Counted from the stretch's first letter, positions 35,162 to 44,298 are shown. The stretch is DNA of 64,000 bases from Kordia algicida (GCF_051013375.1 NZ_CP142125.1), one strand, 5' to 3'. Notes: generated from the letters alone by a model not told the origin. Made by a program: numbers and translations.

Positions 35162-35208
35162 CTGACTCATAATCAGAGGGTCCTTGGTTCGAGCCCAAGT
35201 GGGACCAC
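35162..35208 (+). repeat. attR, displaced tRNA 3' half
   Basis: Matches attL at 43 of 47 positions. The T-stem here is CTTGG/CCAAG instead of CCTGG/CCAGG, a compensatory pair change that keeps the stem paired. No 5' half of the tRNA is present. A terminator hairpin (35222-35251) follows, as expected for the original tRNA terminator left behind by integration. Confidence 0.88.
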
Positions 35209-35221
35209 TTTTTGCAAACAG

Positions 35222-35251
35222 AAGCTTCTTAAGAAATTAAGGAGCTTTTTT
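35222..35251 (+). terminator. displaced tRNA terminator
   Basis: AAGCTTCTT (35222-35230) pairs with AAGGAGCTT over 9 bp with one G-T pair, followed by T-rich sequence. It lies just past attR. Confidence 0.6.
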
Positions 35252-35354
35252 GCTTTTTTAAGAGTTTTTTAGGCGAGAAGTTTATGCTGAGCGTAGACGA
35301 AGTGAGCCCAAGCGCGGTATTGAGCATATCGAAATATAGAACCACTTTAGTAAA

Positions 35355-35390
35355 AAACCTTTCGATTTCTCGAAAGGCTTTTATATTTTT
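35355..35390. terminator. bidirectional terminator hairpin
   Basis: CCTTTCGA (35358-35365) and TCGAAAGG (35370-35377) with A-rich and T-rich flanks. On the minus strand it may end the YceI-region transcript that reads toward it. The stretch 35258-35354 contains a degenerate TCGACTCCGCTC-like repeat. Confidence 0.6.
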
Positions 35391-35405
35391 TATAACAGTA
35401 TAACA

Positions 35406-35999
35406 CTAACCCTCACAAGGTTTTTTCGTCAATTGTACTGCATTTAATTCATTCCAAACAGTATGTTCAAATTCTTTTGGTGAAAAACGAAATACAACTA
35501 TCGATTTTTGCTTTTTAGGACAATAATATTGTGTTACCGCACAATGTAAAAGCATCACGTCTTTGGTGTGAAATGCATTATAAATTTGAAGCTTTCCTAT
35601 AAACTCATTACCATTTGTACTTTTTTCTTTTTTGATGAATAACGCTACGGTTTTGGGTAGTTTCTTCTCTTTTTCTTTATTGACAACACGCATCAAACCA
35701 TCAAAATAATATTGCATATAGGTTTCCAAATCGGTTGCTGTGAGTTCTTTGTTTAAATTGATATCCCACACAAAAACATACGACCAAAAATCATCTTTAC
35801 CTTGCTTTGACCAATTGGGCGCAAAGCGAATTTCTTCTACACCTTTGTATGGAATTTGTGGTGCAAAGTGAATTGGCATCGAAATGATTTCTTTTCCCCA
35901 AGAAGCATCAGAAGTTAACAAATTGACTCTTGTATTTTCTTGCGAAAAACTCGTTACAGCACAAAAAATGATTGTAAATAGTGAAAGTATATGTTTCAT
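35406..35999 (-). CDS. secreted hypothetical protein
   Basis: A 197-aa protein with a Sec signal peptide (MKHILSLFTIIFCAVTSFSQ) and a soluble beta-rich mature part. It is probably periplasmic. No family is recognised. It is 11 bases after the YceI gene on the same strand, so the two form an operon. Confidence 0.75.
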   Translation of the reverse strand: MKHILSLFTIIFCAVTSFSQENTRVNLLTSDASWGKEIISMPIHFAPQIPYKGVEEIRFAPNWSKQGKDDFWSYVFVWDINLNKELTATDLETYMQYYFDGLMRVVNKEKEKKLPKTVALFIKKEKSTNGNEFIGKLQIYNAFHTKDVMLLHCAVTQYYCPKKQKSIVVFRFSPKEFEHTVWNELNAVQLTKKPCEG

Positions 36000-36010
36000 A
36001 ATGAATTGGA

Positions 36011-36571
36011 TTAAATTCCTATCGTTACTTCAAAACCAATAGCGTCAGAAATGGCACTGTCTTTTACAGCACTATTGTAATTAATTCCCCAACGAGTACG
36101 ATCAATCTTAAAGCGTGTTTTCATGGTTTTTGTATCAAAATTGAGAGTCGCATCAAATTTAACATCTTTTGTAATTCCTTTAATTGTTAAATCGGCTTCT
36201 ACACGAATCTTATTCGTTTCTAAGTAAGATACATTTTTCATTTCTAAAGTCGCAGTAGGAAACTTTTTTACGTCAAAAAAATCAGGATCTTTTAAATGTG
36301 CTGTCAAATTTTTATTGCCTTCTTCTTCCATGTCTTGCGTCGTAATTGTGTTGAGATCAATAGTAAATGTTCCGCCTGTAATTTTGCCATTTGTTTTCGT
36401 AAAATGACCTTTTTGAAAAGTGACAATTCCATAATGACCATTAAAATAAAAACTATAATCACATGACCATTTTATGGTACTTTTAGAAATATCAATTGGT
36501 AATTTTTCTTGTGCGTTTACTGTTGAAATTGAAATTGCAAGAATGCTTAGGAGTAAAATTAATTTGTTCAT
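36011..36571 (-). CDS. YceI-family lipocalin-like periplasmic protein
   Basis: A 186-aa protein with signal peptide ending VNAQ. The YceI-like fold is evident from IDISKSTIKWSCDYSFYFNG, then ATLEMKNVSYLETNKIRVEA and TLTIKGITKDVKFDATLNF. Family members bind isoprenoid-type or other hydrophobic molecules. It is divergent from a membrane-anchored winged-helix regulator. Confidence 0.85.
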   Translation of the reverse strand: MNKLILLLSILAISISTVNAQEKLPIDISKSTIKWSCDYSFYFNGHYGIVTFQKGHFTKTNGKITGGTFTIDLNTITTQDMEEEGNKNLTAHLKDPDFFDVKKFPTATLEMKNVSYLETNKIRVEADLTIKGITKDVKFDATLNFDTKTMKTRFKIDRTRWGINYNSAVKDSAISDAIGFEVTIGI

Positions 36572-36696
36572 ATTTTTGATTGTTTTGATTTTGAAGTAAA
36601 ACTAGAAGCGAACGCGATTAAAAAATGTCAAAAAAGTGTAAAAGAAGTGTCAACAGTTGTAAAAAGTCCTGAAATTATATGTTATTTACAGCAATT

Positions 36697-37563
36697 ATGA
36701 ACAAACAACGCATTTTTGTATATATCGTTTTGGCAATGATTGCCGTATGCACTTGGATTTTTTCAACACCGAGCAAAGCAGAAACAGAATTTTCAGAGAA
36801 GGTAAAAATTGCATTACGCGATGTTGGAAACAAATTATTATTGTCTGAAAAAGATAGCACATCGTTAATTTTACCCGTGGTAGAAATTTCTAAAGCGAAA
36901 TACGAATTGTCGTTTCAAAACCCACTTCAATTTGAGCCAAACAACATGGTTTTTATCATGGAGCAAAGTTTTATACAATCGCAATTGCCATTGGCATATC
37001 TTGTAGAGGTGATTCAATGTGATGACGAACAAGTTGCGTATAGTTTTTTGGTAACAGCGCAGGAAGAAAGCACGATTATTCCATGTAACGGACGTTGGTT
37101 ACCTAAAAATTGTTATAAAATTCAAGTGCGATTTACGGAGAAAACAGTCACTTTTTGGAATGTTTCAACTGTAATCTATATTTTTCTTTTTATTATTTTC
37201 ATTGTGATGGAATTGTTCTTCTTCCGAAAAAAGCCTGTTGCAACTTCCATAGAAAATGACGAAACCTTCGCTACAATTGGTAGTTTTTATTTTTATCCGA
37301 CACAAAATAAATTGGTAAAACAAGCTACAGAAATCAATCTGTCGAAGAAAGAATGTGAATTGTTGCAAATTTTTGCTGCAAATCTAAATCAAGTCGTGAC
37401 GCGTGATGAACTTACTAAGAAAGTTTGGGAAGATAATGGCGTGATTGTGGGTAGAAGTTTAGACACCTACATTTCCAAACTCCGCAAAAAACTAAAAGAC
37501 GACGAACGCATTAAAATTACGAATGTGCATGGCGTTGGGTATAAATTGGAATTGGAGAGTTAG
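36697..37563 (+). CDS. ToxR-like membrane-anchored winged-helix regulator
   Basis: A 288-aa protein (an upstream ATG at 36679 is possible). It has an N-terminal signal anchor (RIFVYIVLAMIAVCTWIFS), a periplasmic region of about 125 residues, a second membrane helix (VSTVIYIFLFIIFIVMELFF) and a C-terminal OmpR/PhoB-type winged helix (about 195-288, INLSKKECELLQIFAAN, then VVTRDELTKKVWED and LRKKLKDDERIKITNVHGVGY). No phosphoacceptor receiver domain is present, so sensing is probably through the membrane. It is divergent from the yceI gene, which may be its target. Confidence 0.85.
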   Translation: MNKQRIFVYIVLAMIAVCTWIFSTPSKAETEFSEKVKIALRDVGNKLLLSEKDSTSLILPVVEISKAKYELSFQNPLQFEPNNMVFIMEQSFIQSQLPLAYLVEVIQCDDEQVAYSFLVTAQEESTIIPCNGRWLPKNCYKIQVRFTEKTVTFWNVSTVIYIFLFIIFIVMELFFFRKKPVATSIENDETFATIGSFYFYPTQNKLVKQATEINLSKKECELLQIFAANLNQVVTRDELTKKVWEDNGVIVGRSLDTYISKLRKKLKDDERIKITNVHGVGYKLELES

Positions 37564-37576
37564 ATCTTTTAGACGT

Positions 37577-37944
37577 GGCTTTGCCTTTTAGACGCGCTTT
37601 TGTTTTTAGATTGTCAGCTTTTTTAGATGATGTTTACAGTATATTTGAAACGTCTTTACGAGGAAGTATGACGAAGTAATCTGCTGAAATCAAAGTTCAA
37701 ATTCAATTATGATACTAGCAGATTGCCACGAATTTTATCAAATTCTCGCAAGGACGTTTTCAAAGAAATTCCAAATGTCATATCGAGCATATTATTTTAC
37801 GTCTTTACGAGGAAGTATGACGAAGTAATCTGCTGAAATCAAAGTTTAATATTGAATATGAAAAGTTAAGGTATTAGGTTTTGGGAATTAGGCAGTTTCA
37901 AATAAATCCACAAAAGCGTAAGCAAAAATCTAAAAGGCAAAGCC
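37577..37944. repeat. intergenic repeat block with terminal inverted repeats
   Basis: GGCTTTGCCTTTTAGA (37577-37592) and its exact reverse complement (37929-37944) bound a 368-bp block. Inside are two identical 48-bp direct copies (37650-37697 and 37799-37846, core CGAGGAAGTATGACGAAGT). No gene is seen in 37564-37992. It resembles a dispersed flavobacterial intergenic repeat. Confidence 0.6.
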
Positions 37945-37992
37945 GTTCTAAAAGCGCAGCGGTCTAACATCTAATAGCGCTAGCGGTATATA

Positions 37993-39306
37993 TCAAAACT
38001 TCACATTCAACAACTCGCCACTCAACTGCAAAACGACTAATTCTGCCAATTTTGCGTTGTATTTTGCTTGGTTTCTGCTAAGTTCAGCATTTAGTAAATT
38101 TAGCTGTGCTTGTCGGAATTCAATGGAGTTAACTTGTCCAATTTTGAACTTTTCTTTTGAACGATCAAAGTTATTTTGCGCCGTTTTTATGTTTTCTATT
38201 TGCAACTCGTAAATCAGCACTTTGTTTTTATAATCATCCCAAGCATTGTTAAACTGACGTTCCAAATCGATTAAAATCTGTTCTTTTTGTAATTGCTGAT
38301 TTTCTAAAGCAATTTTAGCGTTTTTAACACGTGTTAAAGTGCTTCCGCCATCAAACAAATTCCAAGTCAAGTTTACGCCCGCAGAAAGTCCTGTATTGGT
38401 AGAAACGGCAACGAATGCAGCGGCATTATTATTATTTCGGTTCCAACCATAACTTCCCGTTAAACCAATGGTAGGTAAATATTGAGATCGATTCGATTTT
38501 ATATCTAACGAACTGATATTGATGTTTTTGTCAATTTGTAATAATGATACGTTATTTGCCTTGGTTTTTGTCCACAAATCTTCTTTATTTAAGTCAAAAA
38601 GGAAAGAAATAGTCGTATCAACATCAAATTCTTCGGGTAATTTATTTCCAACAATTACATTTAAATCGCGTTTAGCATTTATCAATTGTTGTTCAGTATT
38701 TACAATAGAAATGCTATCGTTATTAATATCAACTTGCGCGTTTAAGACATCCAATTTTGTATTCTGACCATATTCAAATTGATATTCCGATCGCACCAAA
38801 CGATCTTTTGAAATTTGAAAAGTTTCTTTGATCGCATCCGTATTTTCAGAAAGTTGTGCTACCGAATAATACACTGAAAATAATTGCAATACAGTATTTT
38901 CAATGGTTTCGCGCGCTTCTAGTTCTGTAAGTTGATATTGCTCTTTTAAACGTTTGTAATTGTACAAGCGTCCCAAACCATCAAAAAGTGTGTAGTTGAG
39001 GTTTACAGAAGCATTATAACGTGAACTTTCGGCACCATTTAAAACGGTTGTATTTCCATTAGAAAACTCGGCTTCTGTATTGTCTAAATTATACGTTGCG
39101 CCAGCATTTCCTGTCAAAGTTGGCAAATAGCCAGAATTGAAAATACTCGTATTATTTTCGGCAACTTTTACGGTATTACTAGCAATTTGAATTCCGTAAT
39201 TATGATCTAACGTTAGTAAAACGGCTTCATCTGGCGTAAGCACTTGTGCATTCATATAGATTCCGAAGAAAACTAAAATATAAGTTATGTAGCTTCTAGA
39301 GTTCAT
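37993..39306 (-). CDS. TolC-family outer membrane efflux protein
   Basis: A 437-aa outer membrane channel. The signal MNSRSYITYILVFFGIYMNA starts at ATG 39306; the longer frame to 39363 overlaps the RND gene too far. The mature region has the TolC-type heptad helical repeats, with TLDHNYGIQIASNTVKVAEN and ALENQQLQKEQILIDLERQF. The start overlaps the RND gene stop by 11 bases, so it is the third gene of an RND operon. Confidence 0.92.
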   Translation of the reverse strand: MNSRSYITYILVFFGIYMNAQVLTPDEAVLLTLDHNYGIQIASNTVKVAENNTSIFNSGYLPTLTGNAGATYNLDNTEAEFSNGNTTVLNGAESSRYNASVNLNYTLFDGLGRLYNYKRLKEQYQLTELEARETIENTVLQLFSVYYSVAQLSENTDAIKETFQISKDRLVRSEYQFEYGQNTKLDVLNAQVDINNDSISIVNTEQQLINAKRDLNVIVGNKLPEEFDVDTTISFLFDLNKEDLWTKTKANNVSLLQIDKNINISSLDIKSNRSQYLPTIGLTGSYGWNRNNNNAAAFVAVSTNTGLSAGVNLTWNLFDGGSTLTRVKNAKIALENQQLQKEQILIDLERQFNNAWDDYKNKVLIYELQIENIKTAQNNFDRSKEKFKIGQVNSIEFRQAQLNLLNAELSRNQAKYNAKLAELVVLQLSGELLNVKF

Positions 39307-42300
39307 CTGTTTCGTTTTCGTTTGGTTCGTTAAGCGCTGTATTAGCTTCAGTATTTGTATCAATTGTTGTTTCAGAAATTGTTGCTGCCAATGCTCTTTT
39401 TCTTTTGTCTTCTAGGAGTTGTTCTTCATGTCGTTGTTCTCTTACTACACGTTCTACTTCTTCTTTGGTAATGTCTCTGTTGTAGTACAACCATTTTCCG
39501 TTTTGTTTGATATAATTGCTAAACGATAAGAAAATTGGCAATGCAATTAAGGTTAATATGGTTGCAAAACCAATTCCGTACGCAATAGAAATTGCCATAG
39601 GTTTTAAAAATTGCGCTTGTCTACTTTTCTCAAAAATCAACGGAGCCAAACCTGCTACGGTTGTAATAGAAGTTAAAAAGATAGCTCTAAAACGTGAACG
39701 ACCGGCTTCGTATAATGCTTCGTTAAATACCATACCTTCACGTAAATTATTGTTGAATTTTCCAATTAAAACGAGTCCGTCATTGACCATAATTCCAATT
39801 AAGGCAATAATTCCTAACATGGAAAGAATGTTTACAGGGAAATCGTGAATCCAATGTCCCCAAGCAACTGCTGGCAAACTCAGCGGAATGAGTAATAGTA
39901 ATAAAAGTGGTTGACTGTAGCTTCTAAAGGTAAATGCAATGACAATATAAATTAAAATTAATACCGTAAGTCCTACAGGGCCAAGTGAATCCATTAATTT
40001 ATTACGTTCTCTGTTTTGACCTTCGTAGGAAGGTGTTACTGTTGGATAGCGCGATAAAATTTCGGGCATGATATCATTTTTGAGTTCTGCCATAATATCG
40101 GTTGCACTTGTTTTTTTGGTGTCTTTAATATCTGCTGAAACCTGAATTTCGCGACGACCTTCCAAATGATTGATGGCAACTTCTCCACGCTGAATGCTGT
40201 AACTTGCAATTTCTTTTAAAGGAACACGTTGTCCACTTGGCGTGATGATACGCATATCGTCTAAATCATTGATGGAAGAACGATTTGGTCTGTCATAACG
40301 CACCCAAACTCGAATTTCATCTTGTCCGCGTTGAAAACGTTGTGCTTGCGCTCCAAAAAATGCCGATCGTACTTGTGTCATTACCGTTCGTAAGTTTAAG
40401 CCAACGGCATAGGCACTTTCGTTGAGTTGCAAACGTATTTCTTTGATTCCCGCAGGATCAGTGTCCGTAACATCTTTTAACAATACATTATTTTCTAGTA
40501 CTTGTTTGAGTTCGGTTTTTACGGCTTTTAGTTCGGCAATATTATTTCCTAGTAAAGACACAGAAACTGGAAGTCCGCCGAAGTTTCCGCCACTTCCATA
40601 CACCAAGCTTTCAATACCAATTATGGGTCCGACAGCATCTTTTATTTGGTTGGAAACTAAGTCGGAAGTAATTTCATTTGGACGTTCTTCACCTGGTAAC
40701 AAGTTAATTTCTAACGAAGCCGTTGCCGCGCCAGGTCCAATTTTTCGGATCATATTTTCTACCAAATATTTCTCTGAATTTTCTCCTAAATATTCGTTAT
40801 TGATTTCTTTTGTAACAACTTTTGCCTTTTCTTCAATAAAAGAAATTATGCTGTCTGTTACTTTTTCATTGGTACCATTTGGCATATTGAGCGTAATGGT
40901 CACTCTATCGCTCGCGATTCTTGGGAAAAACGCACCTCTAATAATTCCGCCTTGAAAACTGGCTTGTGTTAAAATTAGAAAGACGATAAAAAACGAAAAG
41001 GTTAAAAATTGATGTTTCAACGCAAATCTCAATGATGGACTGTACAGTTTGTCACGTAACCAAATCATAATAGCATCACCAAACTTGTTGATGTAACGTA
41101 GTTTTGAAAATAGTCTTGGAAAAAAGCCTTTGGGTTCATTATTTTGAGCACGCAATGCTTTAGAATGTGCCAAATGCGCAGGTAAAATGATTAAAGCTTC
41201 TACCAAAGACACAATTAAGGTAAGCATAACTACTACAGAAACTTCTCCGAAAAAGTCACCAATTCTACCATCTAAAAATAGAAAAATACTAAACGCTAGT
41301 ATTGTGGTGACAATGGCAGAAATGATAGCTGGCAATACTTCCATAACACCATCAATTGCAGCTTCTTCAGGCGATTTTCCTTTTTCGTATTGTTGATAGA
41401 TATTTTCTGCGATCACAATTCCATCATCCACCAAAATACCGATTACGATTATCATCCCGAAAAGCGATAATACATTGATGGTAACGTTAAAATAACCCGC
41501 AAACATAAACATTCCTAAAAAGGCAACAGGCAAGCCAAAAGCTACCCAAAAAGCTAAGCGTGTATTGAGAAATAATGATAAAAATACGAGTACTAACAAC
41601 ATTCCGATAATGGCGTTTTCCGTTAGTAATGCGGTACGTTGTACTAAAGTTGTTGATCGGTCATTGACAACATCCAAACGGACATTTTCATATTTTTGAT
41701 TAAATTCTTCAATATATTCTTTTGTTTTTTCTGCGGAAGAAATTAAATCTTCTGTATTGGTACTTGTAATACTAATATTGATTGATAAATTGCCGTTAAA
41801 GTAGTTGGCATTTGGCGTTTCAGAAAACTGATCGCGTACTTCGGCAACATCTTTTAAACGAATAATTCGTCCAGATGCATCTGATTTTACGACTAAGTTT
41901 GACAACTCATCTGCATAATAGGAACGTGCATTGGCGCGAATTAAATATTCTTCAGCACTTGTTTTAATAGTTCCACCTGTAGTAATTAAACTCGCCTGAT
42001 TGATAGCGTTTGATACTTCTGTAAACGACAAATCGTAAGCAAGTAAGTTAGCTTCGTTGATGGCAATTTCTATTTCTTCATCAGGATAACCTGAAATATT
42101 TATTTGCGAAATTCCATCAATACCACGCAAATCGTTTTCAATTTGGCGACCTATTTGTTTTAAAGTTGCTAGCGGAATTCCATCGCCACTTATAGCAAAA
42201 GAAATCGTTTCTCGCACGGCTTCTCGTTTGGCAACCACCAATGGTTCCATACCTGTTGGGAAAGTAGGCACACGATCAACAGCATTTTTTATTTCCAATA

Positions 42301-42616
42301 GCATAAAGTCAATATCTCGTCCTTTTTCGATTTCGATATTGATAACGCCACTATTTTCGTTGGATGTTGAGGTTACACGATCAACACCATTCAATCCTTT
42401 TAGATTGTCTTCTATCTTAAGAACAATTCCTTCTTCAATTTCTTGTGGAGAGGCACCGGGATACGTAATGTTGATGCTTACATTTTTGGAATCTACCAGC
42501 GGAAAAAACGATGAGTTTAAAGTATAAGCGCCGTAAGCCCCAAAAAGACCAAACATAATTACGACAATGTTTACAGCAACACTGTGCTTTATAAAGTAAG
42601 CAATAATTTTTCTCAT
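39296..42616 (-). CDS. RND-type efflux pump, inner membrane transporter
   Basis: A 1106-aa AcrB-like pump. The first membrane helix at the N-terminus is followed by the periplasmic pore domain, a large central helix set (VFLSLFLNTRLAFWVAFGLPVA, INVLSLFGMIIVIGILVDDGIVI) and a second half that mirrors it (ILSMLGIIALIGIMVNDGLVLIG). The N-terminal half has the DDGIV proton-relay region and the second has NDGLVL. The C-terminal tail after TKEEVERVVREQRHEEQLLE is a long acidic, Thr/Glu-rich cytoplasmic extension not found in E. coli AcrB. Substrate is unknown. Confidence 0.93.
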   Translation of the reverse strand: MRKIIAYFIKHSVAVNIVVIMFGLFGAYGAYTLNSSFFPLVDSKNVSINITYPGASPQEIEEGIVLKIEDNLKGLNGVDRVTSTSNENSGVINIEIEKGRDIDFMLLEIKNAVDRVPTFPTGMEPLVVAKREAVRETISFAISGDGIPLATLKQIGRQIENDLRGIDGISQINISGYPDEEIEIAINEANLLAYDLSFTEVSNAINQASLITTGGTIKTSAEEYLIRANARSYYADELSNLVVKSDASGRIIRLKDVAEVRDQFSETPNANYFNGNLSINISITSTNTEDLISSAEKTKEYIEEFNQKYENVRLDVVNDRSTTLVQRTALLTENAIIGMLLVLVFLSLFLNTRLAFWVAFGLPVAFLGMFMFAGYFNVTINVLSLFGMIIVIGILVDDGIVIAENIYQQYEKGKSPEEAAIDGVMEVLPAIISAIVTTILAFSIFLFLDGRIGDFFGEVSVVVMLTLIVSLVEALIILPAHLAHSKALRAQNNEPKGFFPRLFSKLRYINKFGDAIMIWLRDKLYSPSLRFALKHQFLTFSFFIVFLILTQASFQGGIIRGAFFPRIASDRVTITLNMPNGTNEKVTDSIISFIEEKAKVVTKEINNEYLGENSEKYLVENMIRKIGPGAATASLEINLLPGEERPNEITSDLVSNQIKDAVGPIIGIESLVYGSGGNFGGLPVSVSLLGNNIAELKAVKTELKQVLENNVLLKDVTDTDPAGIKEIRLQLNESAYAVGLNLRTVMTQVRSAFFGAQAQRFQRGQDEIRVWVRYDRPNRSSINDLDDMRIITPSGQRVPLKEIASYSIQRGEVAINHLEGRREIQVSADIKDTKKTSATDIMAELKNDIMPEILSRYPTVTPSYEGQNRERNKLMDSLGPVGLTVLILIYIVIAFTFRSYSQPLLLLLLIPLSLPAVAWGHWIHDFPVNILSMLGIIALIGIMVNDGLVLIGKFNNNLREGMVFNEALYEAGRSRFRAIFLTSITTVAGLAPLIFEKSRQAQFLKPMAISIAYGIGFATILTLIALPIFLSFSNYIKQNGKWLYYNRDITKEEVERVVREQRHEEQLLEDKRKRALAATISETTIDTNTEANTALNEPNENETDEL

Positions 42617-42619
42617 GAC

Positions 42620-43771
42620 TTACTCTGCGTTTTTAGTTTTGGTAATTTTTGCCTGCGTTTTTTGAGTTGTGTATGGTTTTACCAACATGCCTGCGTAAGC
42701 ACCAGGAACCGATTTTGATAAGATGATTGTTCCATCAGGAATATTTTTTAAAACAGCTTTGGTATCAGAGAAATACACTGGAGTTACTTCTATTACATCT
42801 AAAATACTGTCTCTTACCACAAAAATTTCATTGGTGTCAGAAACTAAATTTCGGTTTATTTCAATGGCATTTTCTTCTTCTTTTGCATTTAAGTTAGCTT
42901 CCAAATACATGCCTTCTTTTAGTGTTGCATCTTTTACTTCAATATAAGCAGTAATGGTTTGTGTAGAAGCGTCAATGCTTCCGTTTACACGAGAAACAAC
43001 ACCAGAAAAGCTTTCCGTATTATCAAGATTGTTTAGCGCTACTTTTTCGCCAACTTTTAAAAGACTTGCATATTTTTTGCTGAGGGCAACTTCCATTTCG
43101 TAGACAGCATCATCAATAAATTCTCCTAATTTTTGTCCGTTACGTACCAAAGAACCTTCTGTTACCAATGCTTCCGTGAGTATTCCTGAAAATGGTGCAC
43201 GAATGGTATATTTTGCCAATCGCTGTTCTAAATTTTTTACATTGTAATAGTTTGTGACAATATTTCGACCAGTAATAAAGTACTTTTCTTTCTCTGAAGA
43301 CATTTCAGGAAGTTTCGGAGTTGTTTTATCTAAATTAAAACTTGTTAGGTATTTTTGCCACTTTGGATATACTTCTGGAAAATCTAATCGTAAATCGGGC
43401 ATTATGGCAGAAATAGAATTGTATAAATTACTTTTAGAAGACTGCACATTTGCGTAGTATTCGGCAGCATCAATACGAATTAATGTTTGTCCTGCACGAT
43501 ACTTTTGTCCTGGCTTAAACAACTTTCCAGTTCCTTTAAAAATACCTTGTACTTCTGCATACAATTCTACACGACGCTTGGCAACAAGATTTCCATTTGC
43601 CGGAATAATGATTGGGATTGTTTTATTTTGAACGGTATCTGTATATACTGTTTTGATAACCTTTTCAGGTACAGGCCTTTTTTTCTTCTTGCTATTGGCA
43701 ACGATGTTTCCAACATAAACAGCGCCTAAAATAAGAAGTACGCCAAGAACCGAAAGTACTATGTTTCGCAT
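42620..43771 (-). CDS. RND efflux membrane fusion protein
   Basis: A 383-aa AcrA-like periplasmic adaptor. The N-terminal membrane anchor (VLSVLGVLLILGAVYVGNIV) is followed by the lipoyl-like hairpin (GNLVAKRRVELYAEVQGIFK, then GQKYRAGQTLIRIDAAEYYA), helical hairpin and beta-barrel domains (TIRAPFSGILTEALVTEGSL). First gene of the MFP-RND-TolC operon, 3 bases before the pump. A candidate -7 box TAAATTTG (43801-43808, minus strand) precedes it. Confidence 0.92.
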   Translation of the reverse strand: MRNIVLSVLGVLLILGAVYVGNIVANSKKKKRPVPEKVIKTVYTDTVQNKTIPIIIPANGNLVAKRRVELYAEVQGIFKGTGKLFKPGQKYRAGQTLIRIDAAEYYANVQSSKSNLYNSISAIMPDLRLDFPEVYPKWQKYLTSFNLDKTTPKLPEMSSEKEKYFITGRNIVTNYYNVKNLEQRLAKYTIRAPFSGILTEALVTEGSLVRNGQKLGEFIDDAVYEMEVALSKKYASLLKVGEKVALNNLDNTESFSGVVSRVNGSIDASTQTITAYIEVKDATLKEGMYLEANLNAKEEENAIEINRNLVSDTNEIFVVRDSILDVIEVTPVYFSDTKAVLKNIPDGTIILSKSVPGAYAGMLVKPYTTQKTQAKITKTKNAE

Positions 43772-43800
43772 TTGGTGGGATTATTTTGATGGTTTGACTG

Positions 43801-43808
43801 CAAATTTA
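43801..43808 (-). promoter_or_regulatory. candidate -7 box of the efflux operon
   Basis: On the minus strand TAAATTTG fits TAnnTTTG, 29 bases before the membrane fusion gene start. The gap 43772-44103 otherwise has no gene; it contains a small ACGCC/GGCGT hairpin (44013-44029). Confidence 0.45.
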
Positions 43809-44037
43809 TCTATTAGTTTACTTTAAGACTCTTAAAAAAAACTTAATAAAATTTACAATCTATAAGAATGTAATTCAATTTGATGTATTTCATAGATAGA
43901 ATTCTTAGTAAAATATACCTTGATAATGTTAATTTTTATTGTATTTTAGGAAGTCAAAACGTATTTCTATTATAAGTAGTATACAAAATAATCATAGTAA
44001 AATAAACGTTCGACGCCGTTTTTTGGCGTTTCATAGA

Positions 44038-44045
44038 TAATTTTG
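44038..44045 (+). promoter_or_regulatory. candidate -7 box of the PID-CTERM gene
   Basis: TAATTTTG fits TAnnTTTG and lies 58 bases before ATG 44104. Confidence 0.35.
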
Positions 44046-44103
44046 CAATGATATAACATAAAAAATTTTGTCAAACCTTATAATTTTATACTTTTACACC
44101 GTT

Positions 44104-44298
44104 ATGGCAAAGTTAAACCCAAAGACCCTGTTGTGTTTTGTTATAGTAGCATTTGCTTTTTTAACATCAACACACGCCCAAATCGTACCTCCGCCACCTG
44201 GACCGCCGCCTCCACCGGGATTCCCGATAGATGCTGGACTTATTGGTGTGCTAGCCGCTGGAGTTTTGTATGGTATACGGAAAAAAGTAAAAAAGTAA
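44104..44298 (+). CDS. small PID-CTERM-like sorting-signal protein
   Basis: A 64-aa protein: signal peptide (AKLNPKTLLCFVIVAFAFLT), a polyproline region PPPPGPPPPPGFPID and a C-terminal membrane helix GLIGVLAAGVLYGIRKK ending in basic residues. The PID + hydrophobic helix + basic tail matches the PID-CTERM-type protein-sorting signal of Bacteroidota. The protein is almost nothing but signals. The frame opens upstream at 44068, but the M at 44104 gives a good signal peptide. Its stop directly abuts the convergent ribE stop. Confidence 0.75.
   Translation: MAKLNPKTLLCFVIVAFAFLTSTHAQIVPPPPGPPPPPGFPIDAGLIGVLAAGVLYGIRKKVKK

Larger units (their letters stand above)
11903..35208. mobile_element. 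tRNA-integrated element carrying a restriction island
   Basis: Roughly 23.3 kb bounded by two copies of the tRNA 3' half (11903-11949 and 35162-35208). It holds an integrase, an excisionase-like protein, a Rep-like protein, a Sak4-like ATPase and RadC-like and DUF3127 proteins, plus a nine-gene restriction/toxin-antitoxin operon. Bases look more AT-rich than the flanking core genes. No recognisable conjugation (tra), relaxase or phage structural genes are seen. It is therefore best described as an integrative, possibly replicating or mobilizable element, not a complete conjugative element or prophage. Confidence 0.88.

Noticed and set aside
40422..40955. 177-aa open frame antisense to the RND pump
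   Set aside because: Antisense shadow of a clear gene; low-complexity translation without domain signals.
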